Source: Xanthoparmelia taractica (lineage: Eukaryota > Ascomycota > Lecanoromycetes > Lecanorales > Parmeliaceae). Taken from it: a stretch of 15,803 bases of DNA. A model generated the notes under the pieces. The model did no database searches and was not told the DNA's origin. It saw only the letters and a list, made by a program, of their open reading frames with translations. Every line of letters starts with the position of its first letter. The first letter of the stretch is position 1. Shown here piece after piece: positions 1-9,626 of the stretch. Made by a program: the position numbers and the translations under genes. The DNA is taken from contig JANQBS010000533.1 in the NCBI GenBank assembly GCA_033085395.1, positions 1-15,803 of the forward strand. Reading direction: 5' to 3'.

Positions 1-97
1 TTCTATAAATAGATTAAAAAGATATAATTTTTTAAAAAAAGTTGAAAAAAGTTAAAAACGACTATATTCAACAGATACCACACCTTTCCGACCCGTA
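1..97 (-). repeat. Terminal repeat (LTR-like) fragment, copy 1
   Basis: Read on the minus strand, position 97 begins TACGGGTCGGAAAGGTGTGG. This is close to TACGAGTCGGAAAGGTCTGG at 9627 (plus strand) and to its mutated inverted copy ending at 13082, so it is a third member of one terminal-repeat family. The repeat runs leftwards out of the window into AT-rich sequence. Its edge falls directly after the RNase H end of element 1, so it looks like the end of an element inserted into, or replacing, the integrase part of that element. Whether it is an LTR or the inverted terminus of a DNA element cannot be decided from the sequence. Confidence 0.55.
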
Positions 98-1560
98 ATA
101 ATAAGGTAACGAATTATCTCTATTTAGGCTTACAAGTCTTGATAAAGCATTAGATATAATATATTCTTTCTTAGGCTTATGAGAGATAATTAAATTAAAC
201 TATCTTAAGAATTGAGTAGCCCGAATCAAACGAATATTTATTCGCATTATTAATGTAATTGAAATAATCGAATTTTACTTTATAATATTAATAATAATAG
301 AGTAATCGATCTATATTCTCATAGAATACTTTAAAGATTCGATTATATATCTTATTTTCTTTAGATATCAAATAAGATTAATAATCTTTAACTTCGTAGA
401 TTAATAATTTCTTTCTATTGTAATTAGAAGTCTTAATAGAAAGAGAATAAACTTTATTTGTGCACGAGAAGATTATTTATTACTCTTATATACATTTAAT
501 TTAATATGAAAGACTATCGCCTCAAAATTAAATTTCTTTAAGATATTTAAGTTAATTTATAAAGTTCGAGTATTATTAAAATATATTAGAATTATTAATT
601 AAGATAGTGCTTCTTAAAAAAGATAAAAAGAAGTTAATTGCTTCTTCGACGGTGTAAATAGCTTTATTTTAGAAGCGTATTGTTTTCGCTAACGTTTAGA
701 GTTCGATACTTTCTTTAGAAGTAATGTTTTAAGATTTTATAAGAGCTATATTAATTATATATAGAAATAAACGTACTAACGCAAGTAATCGATTAATCTT
801 AAGTAGTGTTCGAGTTCTCTTAAGATACTGGGATACTATAAGTTCAAGATAACTCTTAATTTATCTTCTAATGAAATTAAGTCAATAGAATTAACTTTTT
901 TATCTAATAAATTAACGTTCGAATATCTCAAAAAGATCTTTATAGAAGAAATAGTAATATTAAATCTTATAAAAAGCTTAAATAGCTAACGAAGATCTTA
1001 TAAGTGCTACTGAAATATCGTAGCACTCGTAACAACATTATTAACGTAAGTCTTTACGTTGAGAATATATCGTAAGATCTTATTAATTTAACGTTAAATA
1101 TAGGCAATCGAATTCATATAACTCATAATTGAAATATTAAAATTTTCTTAACTTCTATAACTTACAACGATTTATATATAGCGATAGTCTAAATGCACTC
1201 GTCATTGATAGAAAAAGAAAGTAGTATCAATCACTAAAATAAAATTATATCTAATTAGTATCTTAATTATATTCTACTAAAGAGACACTATATATGTATC
1301 TCGAATTAATAAGTTATTTAAACCTGGAATATTAATTACTAGTCTTTTCTTAATAGTATTATTAGATAATATTTTTCATAAAATAAATATCGAATAGAAG
1401 AAGAATATGAAATCTTTAATTTATTCAAGCCTTCTCTATTCGTGTAGCTCATCAAAGACTTTATCGATTATCTCTCGATCTCGTGCGTCTAAGGGATAAA
1501 TTTTAATCTTTTCATTAATCTTAATTTATTAATTATCTCGTAGCGAAAGCTTTATTTATT
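98..1560 (-). pseudogene. Gypsy reverse transcriptase-RNase H relic (element 1 pol, C-terminal part)
   Basis: Minus-strand reading gives the start of a Gypsy reverse transcriptase at 1441-1480 (DREIIDKVFDELH), the segment LVIDTTFFFYQ at 1201-1240 (normally VID..SFFYQW), and the catalytic box as YVNN at 1037-1048 where active enzymes have YVDD. RNase H ends with KKEYIISNALSRL at 121-180, matching the usual G+E.IIPDALSRL end, preceded by NIRLIRATQFLR, the normal N.RQARW.QFLSRF motif. Both catalytic Asp codons of the polymerase box are GAT-to-AAT changes. Stops are almost all TAA/TAG. The enzyme would copy element RNA into DNA; this copy is dead. Integrase should follow but the reading breaks at the terminal repeat at 97. 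Confidence 0.85.
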
Positions 1561-2269
1561 TCTATTCTAACACTTTAATAAAGTCTATATCTGATTATAT
1601 CTCTAGAAATTCGTTGACTAGATCGGCCAATATAGCTCTAGCCTATATATCCCCGAAAATCATAACTTTATTTAATAGCTTAATTTCTTTAGCTAGTAAG
1701 AAAGTTATTTAATTTAAGCTTAAGTCCGTGCTTAAATTTATAACTATCTTCGTTAAGGCGAATTTAGATTCGATATTAATTTGAAAGCAATTTTCATAGT
1801 TTATTTCGAGAATATTTCTAAATCTTAATTTCCTTAAAATTTAAATAAACGTGTTAGACTTATTTCGAATTAGAATTTCAATTATCGTATAATTAATCAA
1901 ATAAGCGAATATTATTAAATTTATCTATATTATTGACTCGAATAAGAAATCACGATTATTAGGTAAATTAATTTCCTTAATTAATAAAATTATCTCGCTA
2001 TGCGAGAACACAAAAATAGATAATTTAATATAAATCTTTCTTCGAATAAACTCGTCTCGGGATTAAGCTATAATATTAATCGTAGTGCTATAACTTTCAA
2101 TTTCTAATTTCTTATTAACTACATTAATAATAATCTCTTTAGACTTAATAATATTATTTTTAATAAGTATTTTAACACGCAAGTTATCGATAATATATAA
2201 TTCTCTACGTAAATATGTAAGCACTTTTCGTTCTTAATTATTAATTTTAGAAAGATAGATATCTTATAT

Positions 2270-2430
2270 AACGTACTTCGAAGTCTCGTGCTTAGAAGTA
2301 TCCACTTTACGTATTCGTAAAGATATTATTATTTTAAAGATAGCTTTCTTCGAATACTACTGAGAATATTATAATCTATCTATTAAGCTTATATTATATT
2401 CGATATTAATATAAACTTTATTCTCTTAAT
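2270..2430 (-). pseudogene. Gypsy aspartic protease relic (element 1)
   Basis: Minus-strand reading gives NKVYINIEYNISLIDRL, matching the protease pattern of a fungal Gypsy family (..VCIDTGC.VSLIDR..). The active-site codons at 2396-2407 read N-I-E-Y where the family has D-T-G-C. Each of the four differences is a single C-to-T or G-to-A change, so the site was destroyed by RIP alone. Just downstream comes RIRKVDTSKHETSKYII, resembling the RVRGI..SKHETSEY flap-side motif of the same family. Protease would process the Gag-Pol polyprotein. It sits between the C2H2-like finger and the reverse transcriptase, as expected. Confidence 0.75.
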
Positions 2431-2617
2431 TAGTAGAATCGAGTTTAATCTTAATTATAATATAAATTTAATTTTAAAAAGTAAAATTATTTCTTAAATT
2501 CTAATTAGAAGCGATAAACTTAATAATTTTTAATTATTTATTAGTGAAGTTAGAAGGATTAGAAGACTTTATTAGCATTACTTTATTAATATAGACGTGC
2601 TTTCTAGAGTAATTAAC

Positions 2618-2674
2618 ACGTAAATACTTATATAATTTAATTTTAAATGAGAAGAATTCCTAATAATTATAATA
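2618..2674 (-). pseudogene. C2H2-like zinc finger within element 1 polyprotein (mutated)
   Basis: Nineteen minus-strand codons read YYNYQEFFSFKIQLYKYLR (stops read as Q). They align without gaps to a C..C...F.....LH.HLR finger that I remember from some fungal Gypsy polyproteins upstream of the protease. The four ligand positions are Tyr here, as expected from TGY-to-TAY and CAY-to-TAY changes. Its role in the family is not known to me; nucleic-acid binding is the natural guess. The alignment is by eye. Confidence 0.5.
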
Positions 2675-2999
2675 GTAGGTTTCGATTTTCATAAATTTAG
2701 CAAATTAATTATTATTTGACTATATAGGAAGCTTAGGATTATACTCGAAATTAGTATAATATATCTTATTCTTATATTAATCTTCGTCTATAAAGTAAGA
2801 GTGCTCGATATTAATATTTTCTTTCTAATAGTCTAAACCTTAAGCTTACTCGTTATATTTAATATTTTTATTAATAGTAGAGGCCTAATAAATAGTTATC
2901 TTTAAACGATTTATAGCATTAAATTAAGATCTTTAATTGCTTTAATTTTACTAAAAATTTTAATTTTATTAAAAACCCTAAATTGACTTTAAAGGAAAC

Positions 3000-4397
3000 T
3001 ACTATTGCTAACTATCAAATAAAGATCGATTCGAGATCGAATTTGATATATTTAAAGCGGCGATCTATAGAGGCTAACGAGATATTTGCTAAGCGTTTTG
3101 CTATAAATTCGAATAAGCATTTTAATTATTAAATTAATAAGGAAATAACTAAGTTAATAGAGTGTTTTAACTCTTATATTAATTATCAAATTGGCGAAAA
3201 GACTACTAAAAGTAAGGCCGCTAATATTAATTACTAGAGTTCGTATTTTAAGATCGAAATTATTAAGAAATTTACTATTATAAACGAGGTTAATATTAAT
3301 TAGAAATACTCTTATTATTATTACTTCGATTTTAAAAAGCATAATTCTAAGAAGATCTCGTAAAGATATTCTCTAAAGAAGAAGAAGAAGAAGAAAATTT
3401 ATGTATTCGCGAGTTATATCTACTTGTATAGATTTATCAATTATATTTAAGATTATTTATCTTCTTAAGAAAATTATATAAGATAATTCGATTCTTTGAT
3501 CTTCTTAAGTTACGTCTTAGCTTAGCATTTAAGTTATTATAGATAATATTAAGCTAATTTTTAATTCTATTTAAGTTAATATTCTTCGAAGTATATAAGA
3601 TCTTTTATATATACTCTCGAGGCTCTCTTTTGCTAATAGTATCTCTTAATATATATCTCTTCTTTAATAACGAATTAATTATCACGTTAATAAATATCTT
3701 AAATCGCTCGATAAGTATTCTTTCTTACTTATTTAATTTATTTTCGAGCTTTATAAGACGTTTATTCTTATTAGAAAGCTCACTTAATTATTATTTCAAA
3801 GTAGGCTTCTTAAAATAAGTCCAGAGATTCGTACGAATAAGCTTATCACTCTTAATATTAGCTATGTTACGAGTATACTTTAAAAATAAATGCATATTCT
3901 AAAAGTAAGTCTCTTTTAAAGTATACTTCATTAAAGAAGCATCGAAAGTTATTAACTTATTCTTATATATCGAATTAAAAAATCTTATATTACTAGTATT
4001 TTATCTACTAGTTGATGCTAATGCTATTTCTACTATAGCATTAATGCTATTCTATTCTAACGGTCCTCGCTTATTAGGCGATCTAGATACGCTACGTAAA
4101 AGACTTTATAACGTAGTTTATTGCTACTATGAAAAATTAATATTCTATTAGTTAACCTCGTTATTTTTAGTTATATTAATATTATTTAAATTATCTCTAG
4201 AAGTAGAGTTTATGCTTAAGTTTGAAGTGAGATTTGTGTTTAAGTTTAAAGTAGAATTCGATGTAGCGTTTGAATTAGTTGAATTACTAGAGTTAGAGTC
4301 AATATTAGAAGAATTTTTAATAGAAGAATTGTTAGTAATAGAACTTTTAAGAGATATATCGTCGATAGAAGAAGATTTTCTTAGTCTTCTTAATGAT
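3000..4397 (-). pseudogene. Gypsy Gag relic (element 1)
   Basis: Reading the minus strand leftwards gives a Ser/Asn-rich start (4397-4212, e.g. SSITNNSSIKNSSN), then a long degraded frame with ASLMKYTLKETYFQNMHLF, a coiled-coil-like LSNKNKRLIKLENKLNK and YTLRDTISKREPREYI followed by KILYTSKN. This order resembles the capsid part of a fungal Gypsy Gag (…LIDRFK…YTLQDVR.GKSPR.YAQNI.R.AK…). A basic, Cys-poor tail reaches to about 3000 and may hold a ruined zinc-binding segment. Stops are TAA/TAG at former Gln/Trp codons. Gag would form the particle around element RNA. The exact start and end are unclear, and frameshifts are likely near the AAG run at 3379-3394. Confidence 0.6.
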
Positions 4398-4880
4398 TAG
4401 ATATTAGCCTTAAATCTAGTTAGAGTAGCCTTAAAAATCGATCGATTAAGTGCTTAGCTAGTTAATTAGTTTAATAAAGTCTTAATAGATATAGAACGAG
4501 CTCTTATACGTGCTTCACGAGCTAATATAATTACTTCTTTTGTAATCTTTAAAGGTCTAAAATTAATCTTAACGATATCGATAATAAATTATTTAATATT
4601 ATCGAAGATAAGATTAATAAAGGCGTGCTCGAAGTACTAAAATTCGTCTATTTAAAAGATTTAAAAAATTATATTTTAAGAGATAGAATTTAGAGCTGAC
4701 GAAGTTAAAATAATAGCAGTCTATAACGAAGATAGAATAATAGTAGTCTTCTTAATAACGAAGAGATAATATTACATTAACGAGAAAGATATCCCATCAA
4801 TATAAAAATATATGCAATCAAATAGTATAGTATTTCTCTTCTTTTTCATTCAACTACAACAAAGATAGTAACAAAGATAG
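4398..4880 (-). other. Leader / Gag N-terminal region of element 1
   Basis: This stretch lies between the candidate 5' LTR and the recognisable Gag. It is AT-rich with no convincing reading frame; the left part may hold the Gag start. Two tandem near-identical 12-mers (ACAAAGATAGTA/ACAAAGATAGTG, 4858-4881) sit right at the LTR edge, where a primer-binding site would be expected. I cannot match that site to a particular tRNA. Confidence 0.35.
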
Positions 4881-5360
4881 TGTAATAAATGACCCAAAAG
4901 AGGCGGCAACGTGCTTGAAAGAATAATAATAGTCTATTACAGTAGTAATATAGTGATATAGCAATAATATTAATAATAGTAAGCGTGAGGGAGATAAGTT
5001 TAATAACGAACTTAGTGAGATTTCGACCGTTTAAGTAAGAATTTCGATGATTTTATATACGAATCTCATTAGATAAAATATAGTTCTTCGCGAAAAGAGT
5101 TATTTCAACGAGTACAACAAGTACTAATTAAGTAATAATAATGAAGCAATGATGAAGAATCTCCTGAAATAGCTACACAGCTATTTGAGCGTTGCTACCA
5201 TACTATAATAGCAAAGGGAGTATAGTCAGTTCTTCGGTGTGTAAGTCTTGATTATTCTAAGTTGAAAAAATCCATCTAAGTTAGCTAGTCAAAGTCAGCC
5301 AGCCAAGCACTTGCCTTGACTAATTTCTTGATTGGCTTGGCAGGTGCGTTTTCCGTGACA
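4881..5360 (-). repeat. Candidate 5' LTR of element 1
   Basis: On the minus strand the block starts TGTCACGGAAAACGCACC at 5360 and can end ATTTATTACA at 4881, giving a TG...CA element of about 480 bp. A TATA-like GTATATAAAAT lies at 5050-5060 on the same strand, followed by a plausible transcribed part. The sequence is much less AT-rich than its flanks and keeps many CpA/TpG steps. It directly precedes the Gag of element 1 and its outer edge abuts the pol frame of element 2. No second copy is in the window, so the LTR call and the inner edge are provisional. Confidence 0.55.
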
Positions 5361-6060
5361 CTAATTTCCTTCGCTCTAGACTTAGCGTTATATACTATTT
5401 CTCGATTAATATCTTTTATCGATATCGCGAATAATTAAGTCTTAGAGTATTTCGTCTATTTAACTAATATCGCAAAGAAAATAATAGCGATACTATAAAT
5501 AGAGAATAAATAATTCTTAGACATAGACTAAGAACGAGTGAGAATCTTTAATCGAGATTTAATTAATTTAAAAGTCTCGATCGAGAATATTAATTTAATA
5601 AATAAATAAGTAAAGAAAATAGAAGAAGTTTATAATAAATAATCTCGAAAGAGAATAAAGTCGTTACTTATATCTAGAAATATATTAAAACGATTTATTT
5701 ATAATTTATCTAAAATAACTATATATTATCTTAAACTCGCTATAAGCATTAAGATTATAAGTTTTTTATATCTCGAAAGAATAAGATTTAAGTATATAGC
5801 GTGAATAATAAGTTTCTTATTAAGTTATTCGTTATAGTCTCGAATTAGTCTAAGCTTTATAAGAGAAATAAATTATATATTTAATAACTAATAAATCTCG
5901 TGAATTAGACGTTTATTAATAAACGCGTACTCGATAATCTCGATATCGATAAGGATTTAAACGTGAAAAATCTTCTCTTAGAAAATTAGACTTCCTCGAG
6001 CTAAAAACGATTTCGATACGAATAACTCACGCCGAGTCTCTTATAAATTATATAAGAATA
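5361..6060 (-). pseudogene. Gypsy aspartic protease relic and start of pol (element 2)
   Basis: Minus-strand codons at 5921-5947 read DIEIIEYAF, matching the Gypsy protease pattern DTGATGYAF (or D-T-G-T-T-G) with each difference explained by C-to-T or G-to-A. Before it is ARGSLIF and a short strand; after it come INKRLIHEIYQLLNI, a long strand-rich stretch, and NRFNIFLDISNDFILF, resembling the ILGKPWM..H...LDM..D.L.F end of this protease family. A linker follows with FAISIKDINREIVYNAK, like the ..AISM.DI..AL.PK segment that precedes reverse transcriptase. The frame is then cut at 5360. The first catalytic Asp is still encoded but the Thr-Gly are not. Confidence 0.75.
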
Positions 6061-6149
6061 AAATCTTATCTTAATTCGTGATTATAAATAAGATTATAAG
6101 TTTCTTGAATCGAATTATTTAAACTTCGATTTCATGAAACTCTTTTTAT

Positions 6150-7550
6150 TCTAACTTTCTATCTTATTAATTTAATAAAAGAATCGACGTTTTAAATAAG
6201 CGAATAATAAGTGCTTTTTCTTATAATAAATATAGTAGATATCTTTCTTCTAATTCTTAATAGTCTTTCGCTATTATTACTTTATAGCGAAAAAAAAGAG
6301 ATATCGAGAAATTAGATTTATTTAAGAAAAGAAGATATTTGTAGAATTAGATATAAACGTTACACGCTTAAAGACTCGTATCTTATTTATTATCTTCTTA
6401 ATCTCCTTAACTATCTTTTTCTAATATATAATATAATACTTATTATTTATTTAGATTAAAAATACTTTTAGAGCGAATATTATAATAAACTCGATAAAGA
6501 AATTAGCTTAGGTCGTGCGAAGACGAGAAGCGAGCTTCTTATCTATATCTCGAAGTTAAGCTTTATCTAATATACTTAACTTTATAGCGAGACGTCTAAA
6601 GTCTTAATAGAAGTCGCTAAATAAGAGATCTTTCTACTTTAAGACCTTATATTTATAAATTCTATTTACTTTATAATTCGAATTCTCGAATAATTTTATA
6701 GATTATTTAAAATTTTATTAATAGTTTAATAGAGATCGAAGCTTAAACAATAAGATCGAGTATAGATAACTTTAGTTATTTTCTTATTAGTGCGTGACTT
6801 AACGTAAGCGATTTTAGCTATTTTATTATCAAAATAATTTTAATTAACCTTCAACTTATTAGATATTTAACTAATTTAATTATCTTATTAAGGTTTTTTA
6901 TCGTCGATTAATATTAAAAAATAAGAAAACTTTTCGAAACGTCTAGCTGAGATTTAAATCTATATCGAATTAATAAATTCTTCACGAGATCTTCGAAGTT
7001 AATATTAAAGATTCTATACTTATTGTTATAGATAATTGTAAGCTAGTTAAACTCGATCGAGTATAATTCTAATCTTTCTCTTCTTCTTTTATTCTTTTTT
7101 ATATTTTAATTTATAATTTAAATTTTCTTTAAATAGAGAATCGTATAATTAAGTAACTTTTATCTTAAGATCGCGCTATTCGCGAAGCTTATTTAGAATA
7201 GTTAGAAACTCTTTAGAGTTCGTATTAGCTCACTAGATTAGCTATTTCTAAATAACTATATTTTAGACGAAGATAAGATTCTTAGACGCGCGAGAGATAT
7301 TTTTAGATAATATAAATATTCGTCGATTTAAAGTATTTTTAAGATAGTGTTCTAGATTAAGAGATAGCGTAGAATAGATTATGAAGTCTATTCTCGCCTA
7401 AGAATCTCTCGCGCCCTACTTAATATTACGAGATATTCTATAAAGACTATAAATAGATCGTCAAGTATATAATATTAAGATATTATTCGATTTTATAAGA
7501 AAATAATAATTTTCTTTAAACTTTTAAATAGAATTACTTTTTTATACGAA
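6150..7550 (-). pseudogene. Gypsy Gag relic (element 2)
   Basis: The minus strand at 6586-6621 reads FSDFYQDFRRLA (stop as Q), the very typical F.EFY.EF.RLA motif of Gypsy capsid. It is followed by KLSILDKAQLRDIDKKLASRLRTT, an expected capsid continuation. Upstream (about 6640-6860) the reading KIAKIAYVKSRT and a segment like DPYQTVDEIL fit the first half of the capsid domain. The region from about 6900 to 7550 is only weakly readable and is assigned by position. No clear zinc knuckle was found between capsid and protease. An 11-bp inverted pair (GCGCGAGAGAT, 7288-7298, and its complement at 7404-7414) lies within it. Confidence 0.65.
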
Positions 7551-7609
7551 ATTCGCTCGGGCCGAGATTAAAATTAATACGATAAGAACGAACTTAACTA
7601 AGTTCACAG

Positions 7610-7922
7610 TGAGTGCTCTGGGCCGATCAAAATATAAGTAATAATTATTTAAATAAGATATATTTACAGATAAATAGACTTTAGAGAACGCTCTATTAAT
7701 GCGAGGCGTCGAGAATAAGTTATATAAGTGATTTTTATTAGAGTATATATACGACTTTAATTACTATATTAATTAAGAATAATATATAACGAATAAATTA
7801 AGTCTAAGAAGGAACTATCTATCTAGAAAGGAATATCTATAAGGGACGCCCAGGCCTGTAGAGGCTAGTCCCGATTGGGAAGGTAAGCCGACTTGGTGTT
7901 GCAGGCCTATGTGGTCGTCACA
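7610..7922 (-). repeat. Candidate 5' LTR of element 2
   Basis: On the minus strand a TG...CA block can be drawn from TGTGACGACCACATAGGCC at 7922 to ...GAGCACTCA at 7610 (about 313 bp), with a TATA-like GTATATATAC at about 7745-7755. The outer 85 bases (7839-7922) are GC-rich and hardly mutated, in strong contrast with both sides. The block sits immediately upstream of the Gag of element 2. An alternative outer edge is 7931 (TGTTACGAG). With only one copy in view the boundaries are tentative. Confidence 0.5.
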
Positions 7923-7931
7923 CTCGTAACA

Positions 7932-8330
7932 AGTTCTTTATTAATCTATCTTACTTACTACTCGTTAATTATTTATAGATTAATCTTAATATTACTATTA
8001 GTCTTTATTAAAGATCTTCTAAAGTCTTCTTTTAATTCTCTATATTAATTACTCTCTTTAATTAAAGTAAGCTAATATTATTCTTATTCTTATTAAATTA
8101 TTATTATTAAGAATCTTAATAAGATATTAGATATTAAAAAGTTAAGTTATAAGATAATCAATTTCTTCTAACGAAAACTACTATCTAAGTACTACTTGCT
8201 CCGATCGAGGTATATTAATATTAAAATTATTTCGCTCTGTTTCTAGTTAATTCCAGCGGGGAAGTATTTTCTAATTTAGCTAGCGTTCTATAAGTAAAGT
8301 TAGCGAATAATAGCGAATCTAATAAAATTC
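7932..8330. other. Unassigned AT-rich stretch with a less mutated patch
   Basis: No gene could be read here. The stretch separates the LTR of element 2 from the plus-strand Gag and probably is the leader or start of that second element. A patch at about 8235-8275 (TTAATTCCAGCGGGGAAG) keeps CpA and G-runs and is less mutated than its flanks. Confidence 0.4.
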
Positions 8331-9626
8331 TATTAGCGAGTATATAGACTAATTTATAATAGTCTTTATATGTTTTCTTTCTTATATTCTTAAGACTTAA
8401 TCGAATTAATTAGCTAGTCTTAATTAATTATTAAATAATATTTCTACTTAGTTATAATTATTCGTTATCTATATTTGCAATAGATTATAAGCTCGATTAA
8501 TCTAAATTAACTTAGTATTAATTATTTATATTATTATTATAATAGAATAAGATAATAAGATATTCGCTAACGAGAGAATAGCGATATTAATCTCGAATAA
8601 ATAGAAGAATCTTTATATTAAAAAGAAGAATCTATACGAAATTCACGATTTTCTACTCGAGATAAATCTAACGAATCTCGATAAGACTCTTCTAAAGCCT
8701 AGTTACGCTCGTTTAAGACTGTTAAAAAATTATAATTATTATACGTAAACCTAGACTTATAAAATATTTCTATAAGAATAAGAAATATAAGAAATAATAT
8801 TAGAAAGTCTTTCTCGTCTAATAACGAGAAAGAAGACTAGAAATTAAATAATTTTAAATTAATAAATCGTTACTTTATTAATAAATAATATTAAGAATTT
8901 CTAATAAATACATATAGCTTATTTGAAGCGTGCGAAGAATATTTGAAACGAATTGCGATATATTTATAATATAAGTGAAAAGAGATAACTTATAACGATG
9001 CTATAGCGTTTCTATAACTATATTAAGAAAAGTAATAAATCTATCGATTAGAGAATTTTAATTCTAAAGTAACTTAGCGATAAGATCTATAATCTCGCCC
9101 CGAAGATTAGACTCTTAGAAATTAATCGTACTGCGATAATTATAAACGCGTATTAGAAAGAGGAGTATGCGATAATTAAGTTTATACTCGATTATTAAAT
9201 AAATATATTAACGTTAGCTCTAATAATCGAATAACTTAGAAGCGTGAAATAGAATATACGTAAGTCTAAGAAAGACGCGAACGTAATAAAAGAAGAATAT
9301 AATAAATAAGGCTAGCGAGAACGATCTTAAGATATTAATAAGTTAGTTATTAAGTGCTATAACTACGATAAGAGAGATTACTATAAGTCTAAGTATATTA
9401 ATCTTAATAAGAATAATACGAATAAGAATTTAAAACTTAAGAATAATCGAAAGATCTCGAATAAGACGTAAGATTAGCTCGCGAGATATAAGAATAAAGT
9501 AGTAATTGCTATAAAGAATTAGAATAAAAACTTATCTAAATTATATAAGAAATGAATTTAAATAACTCTATATAAGTCTAAGAAGATTATAAGATAACTT
9601 ATCGACTAAGTAATTCGATATATAAC
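8330..9626 (+). pseudogene. Retrotransposon Gag relic with zinc knuckle (Copia-like), cut at its 3' end
   Basis: One plus-strand frame runs through the whole interval with TAA/TAG stops only. It starts Pro/Thr-rich, passes SDKIYNLAPKIRLLEINRTA and YAIIKFILDY, then LTLALIIEQLRSVE, and reaches a CX2CX4HX4C zinc knuckle at 9355-9396 that now reads C-YN-Y-DKRD-Y-YKSK-Y; the three lost ligands are TGC-to-TAC, CAC-to-TAC and TGT-to-TAT changes. A basic Asn/Lys tail follows, then LID*VIRYIT at 9598-9624, which resembles the start of Copia protease (LIDSGATRHIT) with one codon fewer. The frame stops at the terminal repeat at 9627. Copia rather than Gypsy is favoured by the layout but not proven. Confidence 0.65.

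Larger units (their letters stand above)
98..5360 (-). mobile_element. RIP-degraded Ty3/Gypsy retrotransposon (element 1), 3' part missing
   Basis: On the minus strand the parts lie in normal Gypsy order: candidate 5' LTR (4881-5360), leader, Gag, a C2H2-like finger, aspartic protease, reverse transcriptase and RNase H. Integrase and 3' LTR are not present before the break at 97/98. All domains are peppered with TAA/TAG in place of Gln/Trp codons and with C-to-Y, D-to-N, G-to-E and T/A-to-I/V changes, the spectrum expected from RIP. The right edge lies inside the pol region of element 2, so this element was inserted there. The set of domains and the order are seen; the family assignment rests on remembered fungal Gypsy motifs. 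Confidence 0.8.
5361..7922 (-). mobile_element. RIP-degraded Ty3/Gypsy retrotransposon (element 2), 5' half only
   Basis: On the minus strand a candidate 5' LTR (7610-7922), a short leader, Gag and protease follow in order. The pol reading stops being recognisable exactly at 5360, where the LTR of element 1 begins. The rest of pol should lie to the left of element 1, outside this window. Mutations show the same RIP pattern as in the neighbours. Confidence 0.75.

Noticed and set aside
1024..1035. CACTCGTAACAA shared with 7921-7932, suggesting paired LTR ends
   Set aside because: At 1024 it falls within the reverse transcriptase box next to YVNN, so the match is coincidental.
3154..3342. 62-codon minus-strand open frame, also 62-codon plus-strand frames at 3630-3818 and 4212-4400
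   Set aside because: They lie inside the degraded Gag of element 1. The plus-strand ones are antisense shadows (that at 4212-4400 is opposite the Ser/Asn-rich part), and the minus-strand one is at best a fragment of the same Gag.
2990..3460. Plus-strand reading resembling a basic BED-finger transposase start (Lys-rich, AAG run)
   Set aside because: The minus strand here continues the Gag frame of element 1; the plus-strand reading has no consistent finger spacing.
7288..7414. 11-bp inverted repeat GCGCGAGAGAT as a regulatory hairpin or terminal repeat
   Set aside because: It lies within the Gag of element 2, is imperfect beyond 11 bases, and has no other supporting feature.
7552..7635. Near-duplicate GCTCGGGCCGA / GCTCTGGGCCGA as a possible DNA-transposon inverted end
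   Set aside because: The copies are direct, not inverted, and no matching far end was found; the position fits the LTR/leader junction of element 2.
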